12,427 bases of DNA. Source: Candidatus Cloacimonadota bacterium. Its GTDB lineage: Bacteria > Cloacimonadota > Cloacimonadia > Cloacimonadales > TCS61. Shown here piece by piece: positions 6,810 through 12,427 of this stretch. The stretch spans positions 1 to 12,427 of the forward strand of contig JABIME010000039.1 in assembly GCA_018654125.1 (NCBI GenBank), given 5' to 3'. Position numbers and translations under genes: made by a program. The notes below the pieces were generated by a model. That model was given only the letters and a program-made list of their open reading frames with translations. It had not been told where the DNA came from and did not search any database. Positions within the stretch are counted from its first letter, which is position 1. Each line of letters starts with the position of its first letter.

Positions 6810-7357
6810 TATTCAACCTCCCCATCAGTCTCTTCTGTAGGAATATTAAGTTTATCCATAGCAGATCTAATTGAATTTGCAATAGTTCGTGTTGTAATAG
6901 TTGCACCGGTTAAACTAACAATAGTACCACCATCTTTATCAACTTTCATTTCAGCTTTTTGTTTTCCACTGAATTGAGCTTGGAATTCAAGCTTTTCGCA
7001 ATTTGCACCTAACCCAGGTGTTTCTGCCTGAGATATAACTTTGATCTTTTCTATAATCAGATCAGTATTAATTCCCACCATTGTTTTAACATCACCGCTA
7101 TAACCGTAAAGAGATGCTACAAAAGTGTAACCCACAACTTGTTCATCAGTATCTTTTCCAATATGATATGTGAGCTCGCCAACTACTTCTTCAAAAGTAA
7201 CAGCAGAAGGAAGAACTTCCTTTCTTGCTTTTTCTTGTGCAACACGTTGATTCTCTTCGATAATTGGTTGAGTGATCGTATTTAAGTATGCTAAAACACC
7301 ACTTGCGATTGCTGTAATAATAAAAAGTACAAAACCTAATTTTATGTAATATTTCAT
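6809..7357 (-). CDS. rnfG: Rnf complex subunit G (covalent FMN, extracytoplasmic)
   Basis: RnfG holds a covalently bound FMN outside the inner membrane. The 182-residue protein has one N-terminal membrane helix (about 5-25), an FMN-binding domain with the ETPGLGANC segment (112-120), and the flavinylation site LTGATITT (149-156). T153 is the expected acceptor for FMN attached by an ApbE-type transferase; no apbE is in this window. The usual motif is Dxx(S/T)GAT, but here the Asp position is V147 (IVSLTGAT), while RnfD keeps its Asp. The start overlaps the rnfD stop (ATGA), and GGGGAGG sits 6 nt upstream. The C-terminus is short and acidic. Family assignment is secure; the effect of the missing Asp is unknown. 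Confidence 0.95.
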   Translation of the reverse strand: MKYYIKLGFVLFIITAIASGVLAYLNTITQPIIEENQRVAQEKARKEVLPSAVTFEEVVGELTYHIGKDTDEQVVGYTFVASLYGYSGDVKTMVGINTDLIIEKIKVISQAETPGLGANCEKLEFQAQFSGKQKAEMKVDKDGGTIVSLTGATITTRTIANSIRSAMDKLNIPTEETDGEVE

Positions 7358-8421
7358 TTTTTTACCTCCCCAAATGGTTTGGGAATAGTATATCTATCTA
7401 TCAATGGAACTGCAATATTCATAAGAAGAATTGAATATGAGACACCTTCCGGGTAACCTCCGATAAGCCTGATAACAACAGTAAGAATTCCGCAACCCAT
7501 ACCAAAAATTAGTCTTCCCTTTTTTGTAACAGGTGAGGTAACCATATCTGTTGCCATGAAGAATGCACCAAGTATGAGACCACCAGAAAGAATGTGGAAT
7601 ATTGGAAGCATAATAGACGCTGAGAACATTCCGTTGATTCCACCGAACATATATATAAGAACAAATACGGTTCCAATATAACTAACAGGAATTCTCCATT
7701 CAATTATATGTTTCCAAGCAAGATATGCGGCTCCAATAAGAAGTGCGGCAGCAGAAACTTCACCGATAACTCCACCAATATTTCCCCAAAAGAGATCTTG
7801 AAGTGTGTTCATGCCGGTTAAATTATCCATAACAGTATTTGCCATATCGCTACTTATTTGTGTCGTGTCACGTAATGCTTTTACCACACCTAAAGGAGTT
7901 GCAGAAGTTACAACATCTGGCACATTAGAAGGTAAATTTCTAAGTCCGTTAATAGAGCTTTGGAATAAATTGTTCATTGGTGTTGTGAACTTCCAACCTG
8001 CTGTCATGAGTGTTGGCCAAGAAGCCATCATGAATGCACGACCCAAAAGTGCAGGGTTGAAAATGTTGAAGCCTAAACCACCAAATATTTGCTTTCCAAC
8101 TGCTATTGCAAAAATAGAACCAAGAACCGGTAGCCACCAAGGTGAAGATGAGTTAATATTGAAAGCAATAAGAATGCCAGTTACTACAGCACTTCCATCA
8201 TTTACGGTTATTGGAACTTTTCTGAATTTTTGGATCAATGCTTCTGTAAAAACTGCAGCAGCAACTGCATAAATTGTAAGAAACAAAGACTGAATTCCGA
8301 AAAAGAAAATTCCTACCAGCAGTGCTGGTGTAAGAGCTAAAACGACCTGCCACATAACAGAATTTACTGATATTTTCTGCTTAATATGCGGTGCTGCAGA
8401 AACAGCAAAAACATCGTTCAT
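7354..8421 (-). CDS. rnfD: Rnf complex subunit D (integral membrane flavoprotein)
   Basis: RnfD is the large membrane subunit with covalent FMN and is thought to be part of the ion pathway. The 355-residue protein has about ten predicted helices. It carries PHIKQKISVNSVMWQVVLAL near the N-terminus, VNDGSAVVTGILIAF, KQIFGGLGFNIFNPALLGRAF (residues 110-130) and the flavinylation motif DVVTSATPLG, with D169 and acceptor T175. MATDMVTSPVTKKGRLIFG and IGGYPEGVSYSILLMN near the end are family hallmarks. A strong SD (GGAGG) lies 4 nt before the ATG. Unlike the other rnf junctions, it is separated from rnfC by 90 nt, which contain a short tandem repeat. It overlaps rnfG by 4 nt. Confidence 0.96.
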   Translation of the reverse strand: MNDVFAVSAAPHIKQKISVNSVMWQVVLALTPALLVGIFFFGIQSLFLTIYAVAAAVFTEALIQKFRKVPITVNDGSAVVTGILIAFNINSSSPWWLPVLGSIFAIAVGKQIFGGLGFNIFNPALLGRAFMMASWPTLMTAGWKFTTPMNNLFQSSINGLRNLPSNVPDVVTSATPLGVVKALRDTTQISSDMANTVMDNLTGMNTLQDLFWGNIGGVIGEVSAAALLIGAAYLAWKHIIEWRIPVSYIGTVFVLIYMFGGINGMFSASIMLPIFHILSGGLILGAFFMATDMVTSPVTKKGRLIFGMGCGILTVVIRLIGGYPEGVSYSILLMNIAVPLIDRYTIPKPFGEVKK

Positions 8422-8441
8422 ATATCCTCCATAATTTTGAA

Positions 8442-8467
8442 TTAGGGTTTAGGGTTTCGGGGTTTGT
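8442..8467. repeat. Short telomere-like tandem repeat in the rnfC-rnfD spacer
   Basis: Three 7-nt units run in tandem on the plus strand: TTAGGGT, TTAGGGT and TTCGGGG, followed by TTT. The messenger strand therefore carries repeated CCCTAAA-type units about 20 nt before the rnfD SD. The repeat stands out as a G-rich patch in an otherwise AT-rich spacer. It has three runs of at least three G, one short of a standard intramolecular quadruplex. It may be a copy of a dispersed intergenic repeat, which I cannot test here. Confidence 0.7.
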
Positions 8468-8511
8468 ATTACCGATTCTCTATCCTTAATCCAACTTTTA
8501 TTTAATATTAT

Positions 8512-9834
8512 TTATTTACTTCGATTCTTTTCACTAACTTTAATTTTTCCGATATCTATCCATTGAATAAGTTTGATATGAGAAGGACACACATAAGCAC
8601 AACTTCCACATTTTATGCAATCCATCACACCACTTTTCTCTGCTGAATCCCAATCATCATTACGAACGTGATGAGCAATAAAACTAGGAATAATATTCAT
8701 TGGACAAATATCTACACAGCGAGCACAACGCAGACATACATCTTCACTATCTTTATGAGCTTCTTTTTTATTGAATAAAAGTAAGCCGGAACTTCCTTTG
8801 GTCATTGGTGTTTCTAAAGATGGAATTGCAAATCCCATCATAGGTCCACCCGATATCACTTTGCTAATATCTTCTGTGGTACCACCGCAATATTCCAAAA
8901 GGTCAGAATAATATGTTCCAATACGAGCTTTAATGTTTTTTGGATTTTTTACGATCTTACCGCTTATTGTGATAACTCTATCAACAAGAGGTTTTTTGTA
9001 ACGTACAGCTTCAAAAACAGCGATAGCAGTTCCCACATTTTGAACAACTACATTCACATCCATGGGCAAACCACCCTTGTTAGGAACTTTACGTTTTGTT
9101 GCAGCGTAAATTAGTTGCTTTTCTGCTCCCTGTGGATATTTGAGGTGTAGACCAACAACACTTATGTTTTTTTCATTTTTTAGGAGATTCTTAAAAAGTT
9201 TTATAGCATCAGGTTTATTTGCTTCAATGCCAACAACTCCTTTCTTGGCATTCACTATCTTCATTAGAATTTTAAGCCCGGTTAAAATATCTTCAGCTTG
9301 TTCCAACATAATACGGTAATCAGCTGTAAGATATGGTTCACATTCTACACCATTTAATATTATCGTGTCGATTGTTTTTCCTTCAGGGGGTGAAAGCTTT
9401 ACATGAGTAGGAAAACCTGCTCCACCCATTCCACAAACACCAGCTTCGGCAATCCGTTCTTTCATATCTTTTGCTGAGAGTTCCATAAAACTACTTTCAT
9501 CAACCAATTCAACCCACTTATCTTCACCATCACCAGTAATCTCGATACCTTGAACTAATGCACCTGTTGGATGATTGAATTGTGCAAGCTTTGCAACTTT
9601 GCCGGATATTGAGGAATGCATTGGAATTGATACAAAACCACCTGCATCTGCAATTTTTTGTCCTGCCAGAACCTCGTCACCAATTTTTACAACTGGCTTT
9701 GCTGGAGCTCCGATATGTTGAGATAGAGGAATTACAATTTTTTTGGGTAAAGGCATTGGTTCTATTTTTTTATCTTTAGAAAAAGCCTTATTATCGTGTG
9801 GGTGAATTCCACCTGGAAATGTTTTGAGACCCAT
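8512..9834 (-). CDS. rnfC: Rnf complex subunit C (NADH/FMN and iron-sulfur subunit)
   Basis: RnfC is the peripheral subunit that exchanges electrons with NAD(H). The 440-residue protein starts with TFPGGIHPHDNK and a barrel-like domain (about 30-105). The glycine-rich loop GVCGMGGAGFPTHVKL (132-147) and NGVECEPYLTADYR (161-174), which bind NADH and FMN in the Nuo51-like fold, come next. An SLBB-type region follows. Two [4Fe-4S] motifs lie near the end: C367/C370/C373/C377 and C406/C409/C412/C416. The protein ends soon after, so it lacks the long Ala/Lys repeat tail of proteobacterial RnfC. GGGAG lies 5 nt before the ATG. It is the first rnf gene, after a 283-nt gap that follows the parvulin terminator and probably holds the operon promoter. 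Confidence 0.96.
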   Translation of the reverse strand: MGLKTFPGGIHPHDNKAFSKDKKIEPMPLPKKIVIPLSQHIGAPAKPVVKIGDEVLAGQKIADAGGFVSIPMHSSISGKVAKLAQFNHPTGALVQGIEITGDGEDKWVELVDESSFMELSAKDMKERIAEAGVCGMGGAGFPTHVKLSPPEGKTIDTIILNGVECEPYLTADYRIMLEQAEDILTGLKILMKIVNAKKGVVGIEANKPDAIKLFKNLLKNEKNISVVGLHLKYPQGAEKQLIYAATKRKVPNKGGLPMDVNVVVQNVGTAIAVFEAVRYKKPLVDRVITISGKIVKNPKNIKARIGTYYSDLLEYCGGTTEDISKVISGGPMMGFAIPSLETPMTKGSSGLLLFNKKEAHKDSEDVCLRCARCVDICPMNIIPSFIAHHVRNDDWDSAEKSGVMDCIKCGSCAYVCPSHIKLIQWIDIGKIKVSEKNRSK

Positions 9835-9905
9835 AATCTCTCCCTTTATTTTAAATAATACTATTAATAATAATTTTTATACCAAATTTTAAACTTTTAT
9901 ATTAA

Positions 9906-9933
9906 TAGCAAGTATTTTTTTTTGCTCTTGCTA
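9906..9933. promoter_or_regulatory. Inverted repeat upstream of rnfC, candidate operator
   Basis: TAGCAAG (9906-9912) and CTTGCTA (9927-9933) are perfect 7-nt inverted arms separated by 14 nt that include a run of nine T. The arms repeat every 21 bp, about two helical turns, and sit about 72-99 nt before the rnfC start, where a regulator would act. The A/T tract could bend the DNA. No confident -35/-10 pair was found in the AT-rich stretch between this site and rnfC. A chance repeat or a weak hairpin is possible. Confidence 0.4.
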
Positions 9934-10001
9934 AAGCATAATATCTTAAAGTTCAGCTGTTGAATTTATCGATTATCAGGATGAAAAAATATTTATACTT
10001 T

Positions 10002-10037
10002 AATAATAAAATAGCACGTTCGAGAATAAACGTGCTA
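10002..10037 (-). terminator. Rho-independent terminator after the parvulin gene
   Basis: On the minus strand, TAGCACGTT (10037-10029) pairs perfectly with AACGTGCTA (10020-10012) around an 8-nt loop and is followed by TTTTATTATT. It lies about 80 nt past the parvulin stop and about 170 nt before rnfC. This suggests that the parvulin gene and rnf form separate transcripts. The T-tail is interrupted by A, so termination may be partial. Confidence 0.7.
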
Positions 10038-10117
10038 CGATTTTATTATACAATGCGAAACTTCTTACGAAGAAATTCTATAAAGAAAAACTTCACAAAT
10101 CTTCTAATTGTTTATGC

Positions 10118-10864
10118 TTATGCCATTTCAACTTTGAAGGTTTGACGCATATGACTAATTTTATTCATGTATTCTTCTTTTTGCTTAGTGCCGAGAAGAT
10201 CTTTAGATGCTTGCTCTTTCACCTCTTCAAATTTTGCTTCAGCAGATTCCTGCTTTTCGTTTAACCTTATAATATGATATCCAAATTGTGTTTTTACAGG
10301 TTCAGAGATCTCATCTTTTTTCATGTTAAATGCAACAGCTTCATATTCAGGAACCATTTGCCCTTTTGGATATGATCCTAAATTCCCACCTTTTTCTTTT
10401 GAAGGGCATTTTGAATGAGCTTTTGCAGCATCTTCAAAAGTGATCTCATTGCTAGTTATTTTATTATGAACCTCTTTGCATTCTTCTTCACTATCAACTA
10501 AGATATGACTTGTATCTGTTTTTTCTGGAGTAGAAAATTTGGTCTTATTTGTTTCAAAATGTGCTTTTACTTCTGTATCATCAATTTTCACAGAAGCCAT
10601 AAGATTGTTCACATTCAATTGAGTTAATATCATGTCTTTCATTTTTGAAATTTCATTTTTGAATTCATCTGATTCTTCAAGTTTGGTAGCTTTTGCATCT
10701 GCTAAGAAGAGAGTTTGGTTAATAAGCTCTTGCAAGATATGCTTTTTACCTTCTTCGTTTTGATATTGCATTGCCTGCTGTGGATCTAATCTTTTAATAA
10801 AACTATCTACTTGTGATTGTGTAATTTGAACTCCGTCTACCGTTGCTAATACTTTGTTATCCAT
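10118..10864 (-). CDS. Cytoplasmic parvulin-type peptidyl-prolyl isomerase (PpiC/PrsA-like)
   Basis: The 248-residue protein has a SurA/PrsA-like N-terminal helical part (about 1-110, beginning MDNKVLATVDGVQITQSQVD). A parvulin domain follows (about 115-205): TSHILVDSEEECKEV, FEDAAKAHSKCPSKEKGGNLG, then MVPEYEAVAFNMKKDEISEPV and TQFGYHIIRL. The C-terminus is a helical tail. These are the usual parvulin hallmarks, including the paired His and the GG-LG loop. Unlike PrsA or SurA it has no signal peptide or lipobox, so it should act in the cytoplasm as a foldase or chaperone. Similar unsignalled parvulins are known in anaerobic Firmicutes. AGGAG lies 6 nt before the ATG. It is transcribed divergently from the transporter gene and probably ends at the hairpin at 10002-10037. 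Confidence 0.9.
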   Translation of the reverse strand: MDNKVLATVDGVQITQSQVDSFIKRLDPQQAMQYQNEEGKKHILQELINQTLFLADAKATKLEESDEFKNEISKMKDMILTQLNVNNLMASVKIDDTEVKAHFETNKTKFSTPEKTDTSHILVDSEEECKEVHNKITSNEITFEDAAKAHSKCPSKEKGGNLGSYPKGQMVPEYEAVAFNMKKDEISEPVKTQFGYHIIRLNEKQESAEAKFEEVKEQASKDLLGTKQKEEYMNKISHMRQTFKVEMA

Positions 10865-10943
10865 TTTATTCTCCTATTTAATTATTATTTGAGGTTAGAA
10901 AAAAAATGTAAGTTTTTGTGTCAAACGGTATATTATCAGTTTC

Positions 10944-10974
10944 ATAATACTTATCAAAACTTAGTAAGTATTAT
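10944..10974. promoter_or_regulatory. Cluster of ACTTA half-sites, candidate operator in the divergent spacer
   Basis: ATAATACTTA (10944-10953) and TAAGTATTAT (10965-10974) are perfect 10-nt inverted arms, 21 bp apart start to start. A further ACTTA lies at 10959-10963, giving ACTTA at 10949 and 10959 (one turn apart) and the inverse TAAGT at 10965. The site lies 80-110 nt from the parvulin start and 117-147 nt from the transporter start. It fits a regulator bound on one face of the helix, although a simple RNA hairpin is also possible. Confidence 0.45.
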
Positions 10975-10981
10975 TTTCAAT

Positions 10982-11000
10982 ATCATTACGAAATAATGAT
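10982..11000. promoter_or_regulatory. Second inverted repeat in the divergent spacer, candidate operator
   Basis: ATCATTA (10982-10988) and TAATGAT (10994-11000) are perfect 7-nt inverted arms around 5 nt, a 19-bp palindrome of a size typical for dimeric regulators. It is about 90 nt upstream of the transporter ATG. It resembles a Fur-type sequence only with the half-sites reversed, so I do not assign a regulator. The A+T richness makes a chance match possible. Confidence 0.4.
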
Positions 11001-11090
11001 TAAATAATGTATAAATTGCAAAATATTTTATATAGACAAAAAAACTTTACTTAATGATTTTGCAAACAATTATTATATTGAGGTTTAGAA

Positions 11091-12383
11091 ATGAAATTAG
11101 GATTTATTGAAAAGAGAACATTCTGGCTATTGATGCTGGCATCTTTTTTCAATGGCTTTGTTTTTGGTACTTTCAATATTCAGGATGTTGTCGCAAAAAA
11201 GGCGTTGCTTGCCCTAGATTGGCAAATAACAATTCTGGTTATGTTATGGCCGCTCTCGAATCTATTCTCTATCTGGTGGGGTAAGGCACTTGAACGTTCC
11301 AAAAGTTTCTCTAAGTTTTTTGTTCTTACTGCTTTTATTGGCAGACTAGTTTTAATTTTTATGTTATGGACGCACAGCTATTATTCTTATTTAATAATCA
11401 TGATCTTTGTGTTTTCCTTTAACTCACTTATAAGCCCTGCCCAGAACTCTATATATCGGCATAATATTTCTGCAGAAAACAGAGGGGTTCTATTTGGGTA
11501 TACAGCAAGCCTAGTTACACTTATAGCAATAATTTTCAGTTATTCTGCTGGGAAGTTGATGGATGTAAATGAAGATTGGTTCCGTTACATTTTCTCTGTT
11601 GCTGGGCTGATGGGCTGCATAAGTTCCTTACTTATGGCAATGATAAATATCGAGAATAAAAAATATAATACAGCTAAGTTAAAATTTAAGCAATTATTTA
11701 TAACGCCTATAAATAGTACTATTAATATCTTAAAGAAAAACAAGGATTTTGCGATCTTCCAAAGGAATTTTTTCATTTATGGAATCGGTTTCATGATCAT
11801 ACTTCCTGCAATTCCCAAATTTTTGGTAGAAGAACTTAGGATGGACTATTCGCAAACATTTATGGCAAAAGGCATAATATCTCAGTTAGGAATTTTATTG
11901 CTCTCACCAATTGCTGGTAGAGTTCACGATAAAAAGAATCCATCATTTTTTACTTTTTTAGCTTTTTTCACTTTAGGATGCTATCCTGTAATTTTATTGA
12001 TCTCCAGTTATTTTATAGGTTCAGGAATTGAGAATTACATTGTTTATTTTGCTTATCTTGTTTTTGGAGTTGGAATGTCTGGTATTGTTATCTCCTGGAA
12101 TATGAGTTCCATTTTCTTTGCAGGTGATGATGATGTCTCTATGTATCAAAGCGTTCACGTTACACTTACAGGCTTAAGAGCGCTTATAGTTCCATTTATT
12201 GGATATATTGTCTTAAAATATTTTGGTGTGAAAGCTGTATTTATTATTTCTGTAAGCATGTTTTGGTTAGCTTCGGTTTTAAGCTATCTAGATTATGTAA
12301 GAATTTGCAAATCTGGCTTTGAATATTCAGCTAAATTTGACAAGATCGTAAAATATTTTCGTAGAATTCCACCCAGAGGATGA
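11091..12383 (+). CDS. Major facilitator superfamily transporter, substrate unknown
   Basis: The 430-residue, strongly hydrophobic protein has about twelve membrane helices in two groups of six. They are split by a basic cytoplasmic loop around residues 188-215 (NIENKKYNTAKLKFKQ). Between helices 4 and 5 it has SAENRGVLFGYTASLVT, a form of the N-R-G---G motif common in MFS loops, and GRVHDKK after helix 8 resembles the repeated signature in the second half. It ends with a basic tail (KYFRRIPPRG). Nothing in the sequence names the substrate. GAGG (11080-11083) is 7 nt before the ATG. It is divergent from the parvulin gene across a 226-nt spacer with two inverted repeats and is followed within 14 nt by a probable next gene. 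Confidence 0.85.
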   Translation: MKLGFIEKRTFWLLMLASFFNGFVFGTFNIQDVVAKKALLALDWQITILVMLWPLSNLFSIWWGKALERSKSFSKFFVLTAFIGRLVLIFMLWTHSYYSYLIIMIFVFSFNSLISPAQNSIYRHNISAENRGVLFGYTASLVTLIAIIFSYSAGKLMDVNEDWFRYIFSVAGLMGCISSLLMAMINIENKKYNTAKLKFKQLFITPINSTINILKKNKDFAIFQRNFFIYGIGFMIILPAIPKFLVEELRMDYSQTFMAKGIISQLGILLLSPIAGRVHDKKNPSFFTFLAFFTLGCYPVILLISSYFIGSGIENYIVYFAYLVFGVGMSGIVISWNMSSIFFAGDDDVSMYQSVHVTLTGLRALIVPFIGYIVLKYFGVKAVFIISVSMFWLASVLSYLDYVRICKSGFEYSAKFDKIVKYFRRIPPRG

Positions 12384-12388
12384 TTATT

Positions 12389-12393
12389 GGAGG
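12389..12393 (+). promoter_or_regulatory. Ribosome binding site for the right-edge gene
   Basis: GGAGG follows the transporter stop by 5 nt and precedes a TTG codon at 12398 by 4 nt. The same SD and spacing are used by rnfD and the small lipoprotein gene, which supports a real start here. Confidence 0.6.
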
Positions 12394-12397
12394 ATCA

Positions 12398-12427
12398 TTG
12401 AGAAAATCAATTTTATTTATTTTATTA
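12398..12427 (+). CDS. Start of an exported or membrane protein gene (partial, TTG start)
   Basis: From the TTG at 12398 ten codons are visible before the window ends, reading M-R-K-S-I-L-F-I-L-L if TTG initiates. Two basic residues followed by a hydrophobic run look like the beginning of a signal peptide or membrane helix. The gene follows the transporter stop by 14 nt, so the two would share a transcript. Too little is visible to name it. Confidence 0.5.
   Translation, partial: MRKSILFILL

Noticed and set aside
7509..8140. Open frames overlapping rnfD on both strands
   Set aside because: RnfD is unambiguous over its full length, so these are out-of-frame shadows.
8442..8467. G-quadruplex in the rnfC-rnfD spacer
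   Set aside because: Only three G-runs of at least three are present; a standard intramolecular quadruplex needs four.
4708..9834. Na+-translocating NADH:quinone reductase (Nqr) instead of Rnf
   Set aside because: The ferredoxin-side, cluster-rich RnfB, the RnfC with two C-terminal ferredoxin motifs and the gene order C-D-G-E-A-B are specific to Rnf.
9960..10145. Plus-strand open frame of 61 codons in the gap between rnfC and the parvulin gene
   Set aside because: It runs through the terminator hairpin, has no SD and looks like translated AT-rich noise.
10982..11000. Fur or PerR box
   Set aside because: The half-sites are oriented opposite to the known 7-1-7 arrangement, and the neighbouring genes do not indicate metal or peroxide response.

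Overview
The window is AT-rich (about one third G+C by eye). It holds twelve complete protein genes and a gene fragment at each edge. The likely source is an anaerobic, Gram-negative-type bacterium of the FCB group, and Candidatus Cloacimonadota is my best guess. The reasons are a secreted protein with a C-terminal FlgD-Ig/type IX-like sorting domain (YQNIPNPFNPETS), a lipoprotein signal, and a complete six-gene Rnf complex. Nearly every gene also has a strong Shine-Dalgarno (SD) sequence, which is unusual for Bacteroidia and Flavobacteriia. The phylum call is inference and was not tested by search.

Layout. All genes from 10864 down to 1 lie on the minus strand. Transcription would run: a cytoplasmic parvulin-type peptidyl-prolyl isomerase (10864-10118) with its own hairpin terminator (10002-10037); a 283-nt gap with a candidate operator (9906-9933); then rnfC-rnfD-rnfG-rnfE-rnfA-rnfB (9834-4708), a TPR protein (4701-4051) and a single-pass membrane protein with a periplasmic domain and a cytosolic HTH-like tail (3972-3046). 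This unit ends at a strong bidirectional terminator (2998-3033). A second minus-strand unit follows: an exported cyclophilin with a sorting domain (2907-1825), a COG2509-like FAD-dependent dehydrogenase (1816-566), a small lipoprotein (529-209) and the first 60 codons of an ATP-cone protein, probably a ribonucleotide reductase (182 to the edge).

On the plus strand, divergent from the parvulin gene, a 12-TM major facilitator (11091-12383) is followed by a probable TTG-started gene cut off by the right edge (12398). The 226-nt divergent spacer holds two perfect inverted repeats that look like regulator sites.

How the genes work together. Rnf couples electron transfer between reduced ferredoxin and NAD+ to Na+ or H+ translocation. 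RnfC carries the NADH/FMN site and two [4Fe-4S] clusters. RnfB is the long, cluster-rich ferredoxin-side subunit. RnfD and RnfG carry covalent FMN, and RnfA and RnfE carry the intramembrane iron-sulfur centre. All signature cysteines and both acceptor threonines are present. The one departure is a Val in RnfG where the flavinylation motif usually has Asp. The least described part is the rnfB-TPR-membrane protein tail of the operon, which may be a lineage-specific Rnf accessory or assembly module. I see no CRISPR, phage, IS element, tRNA or rRNA.
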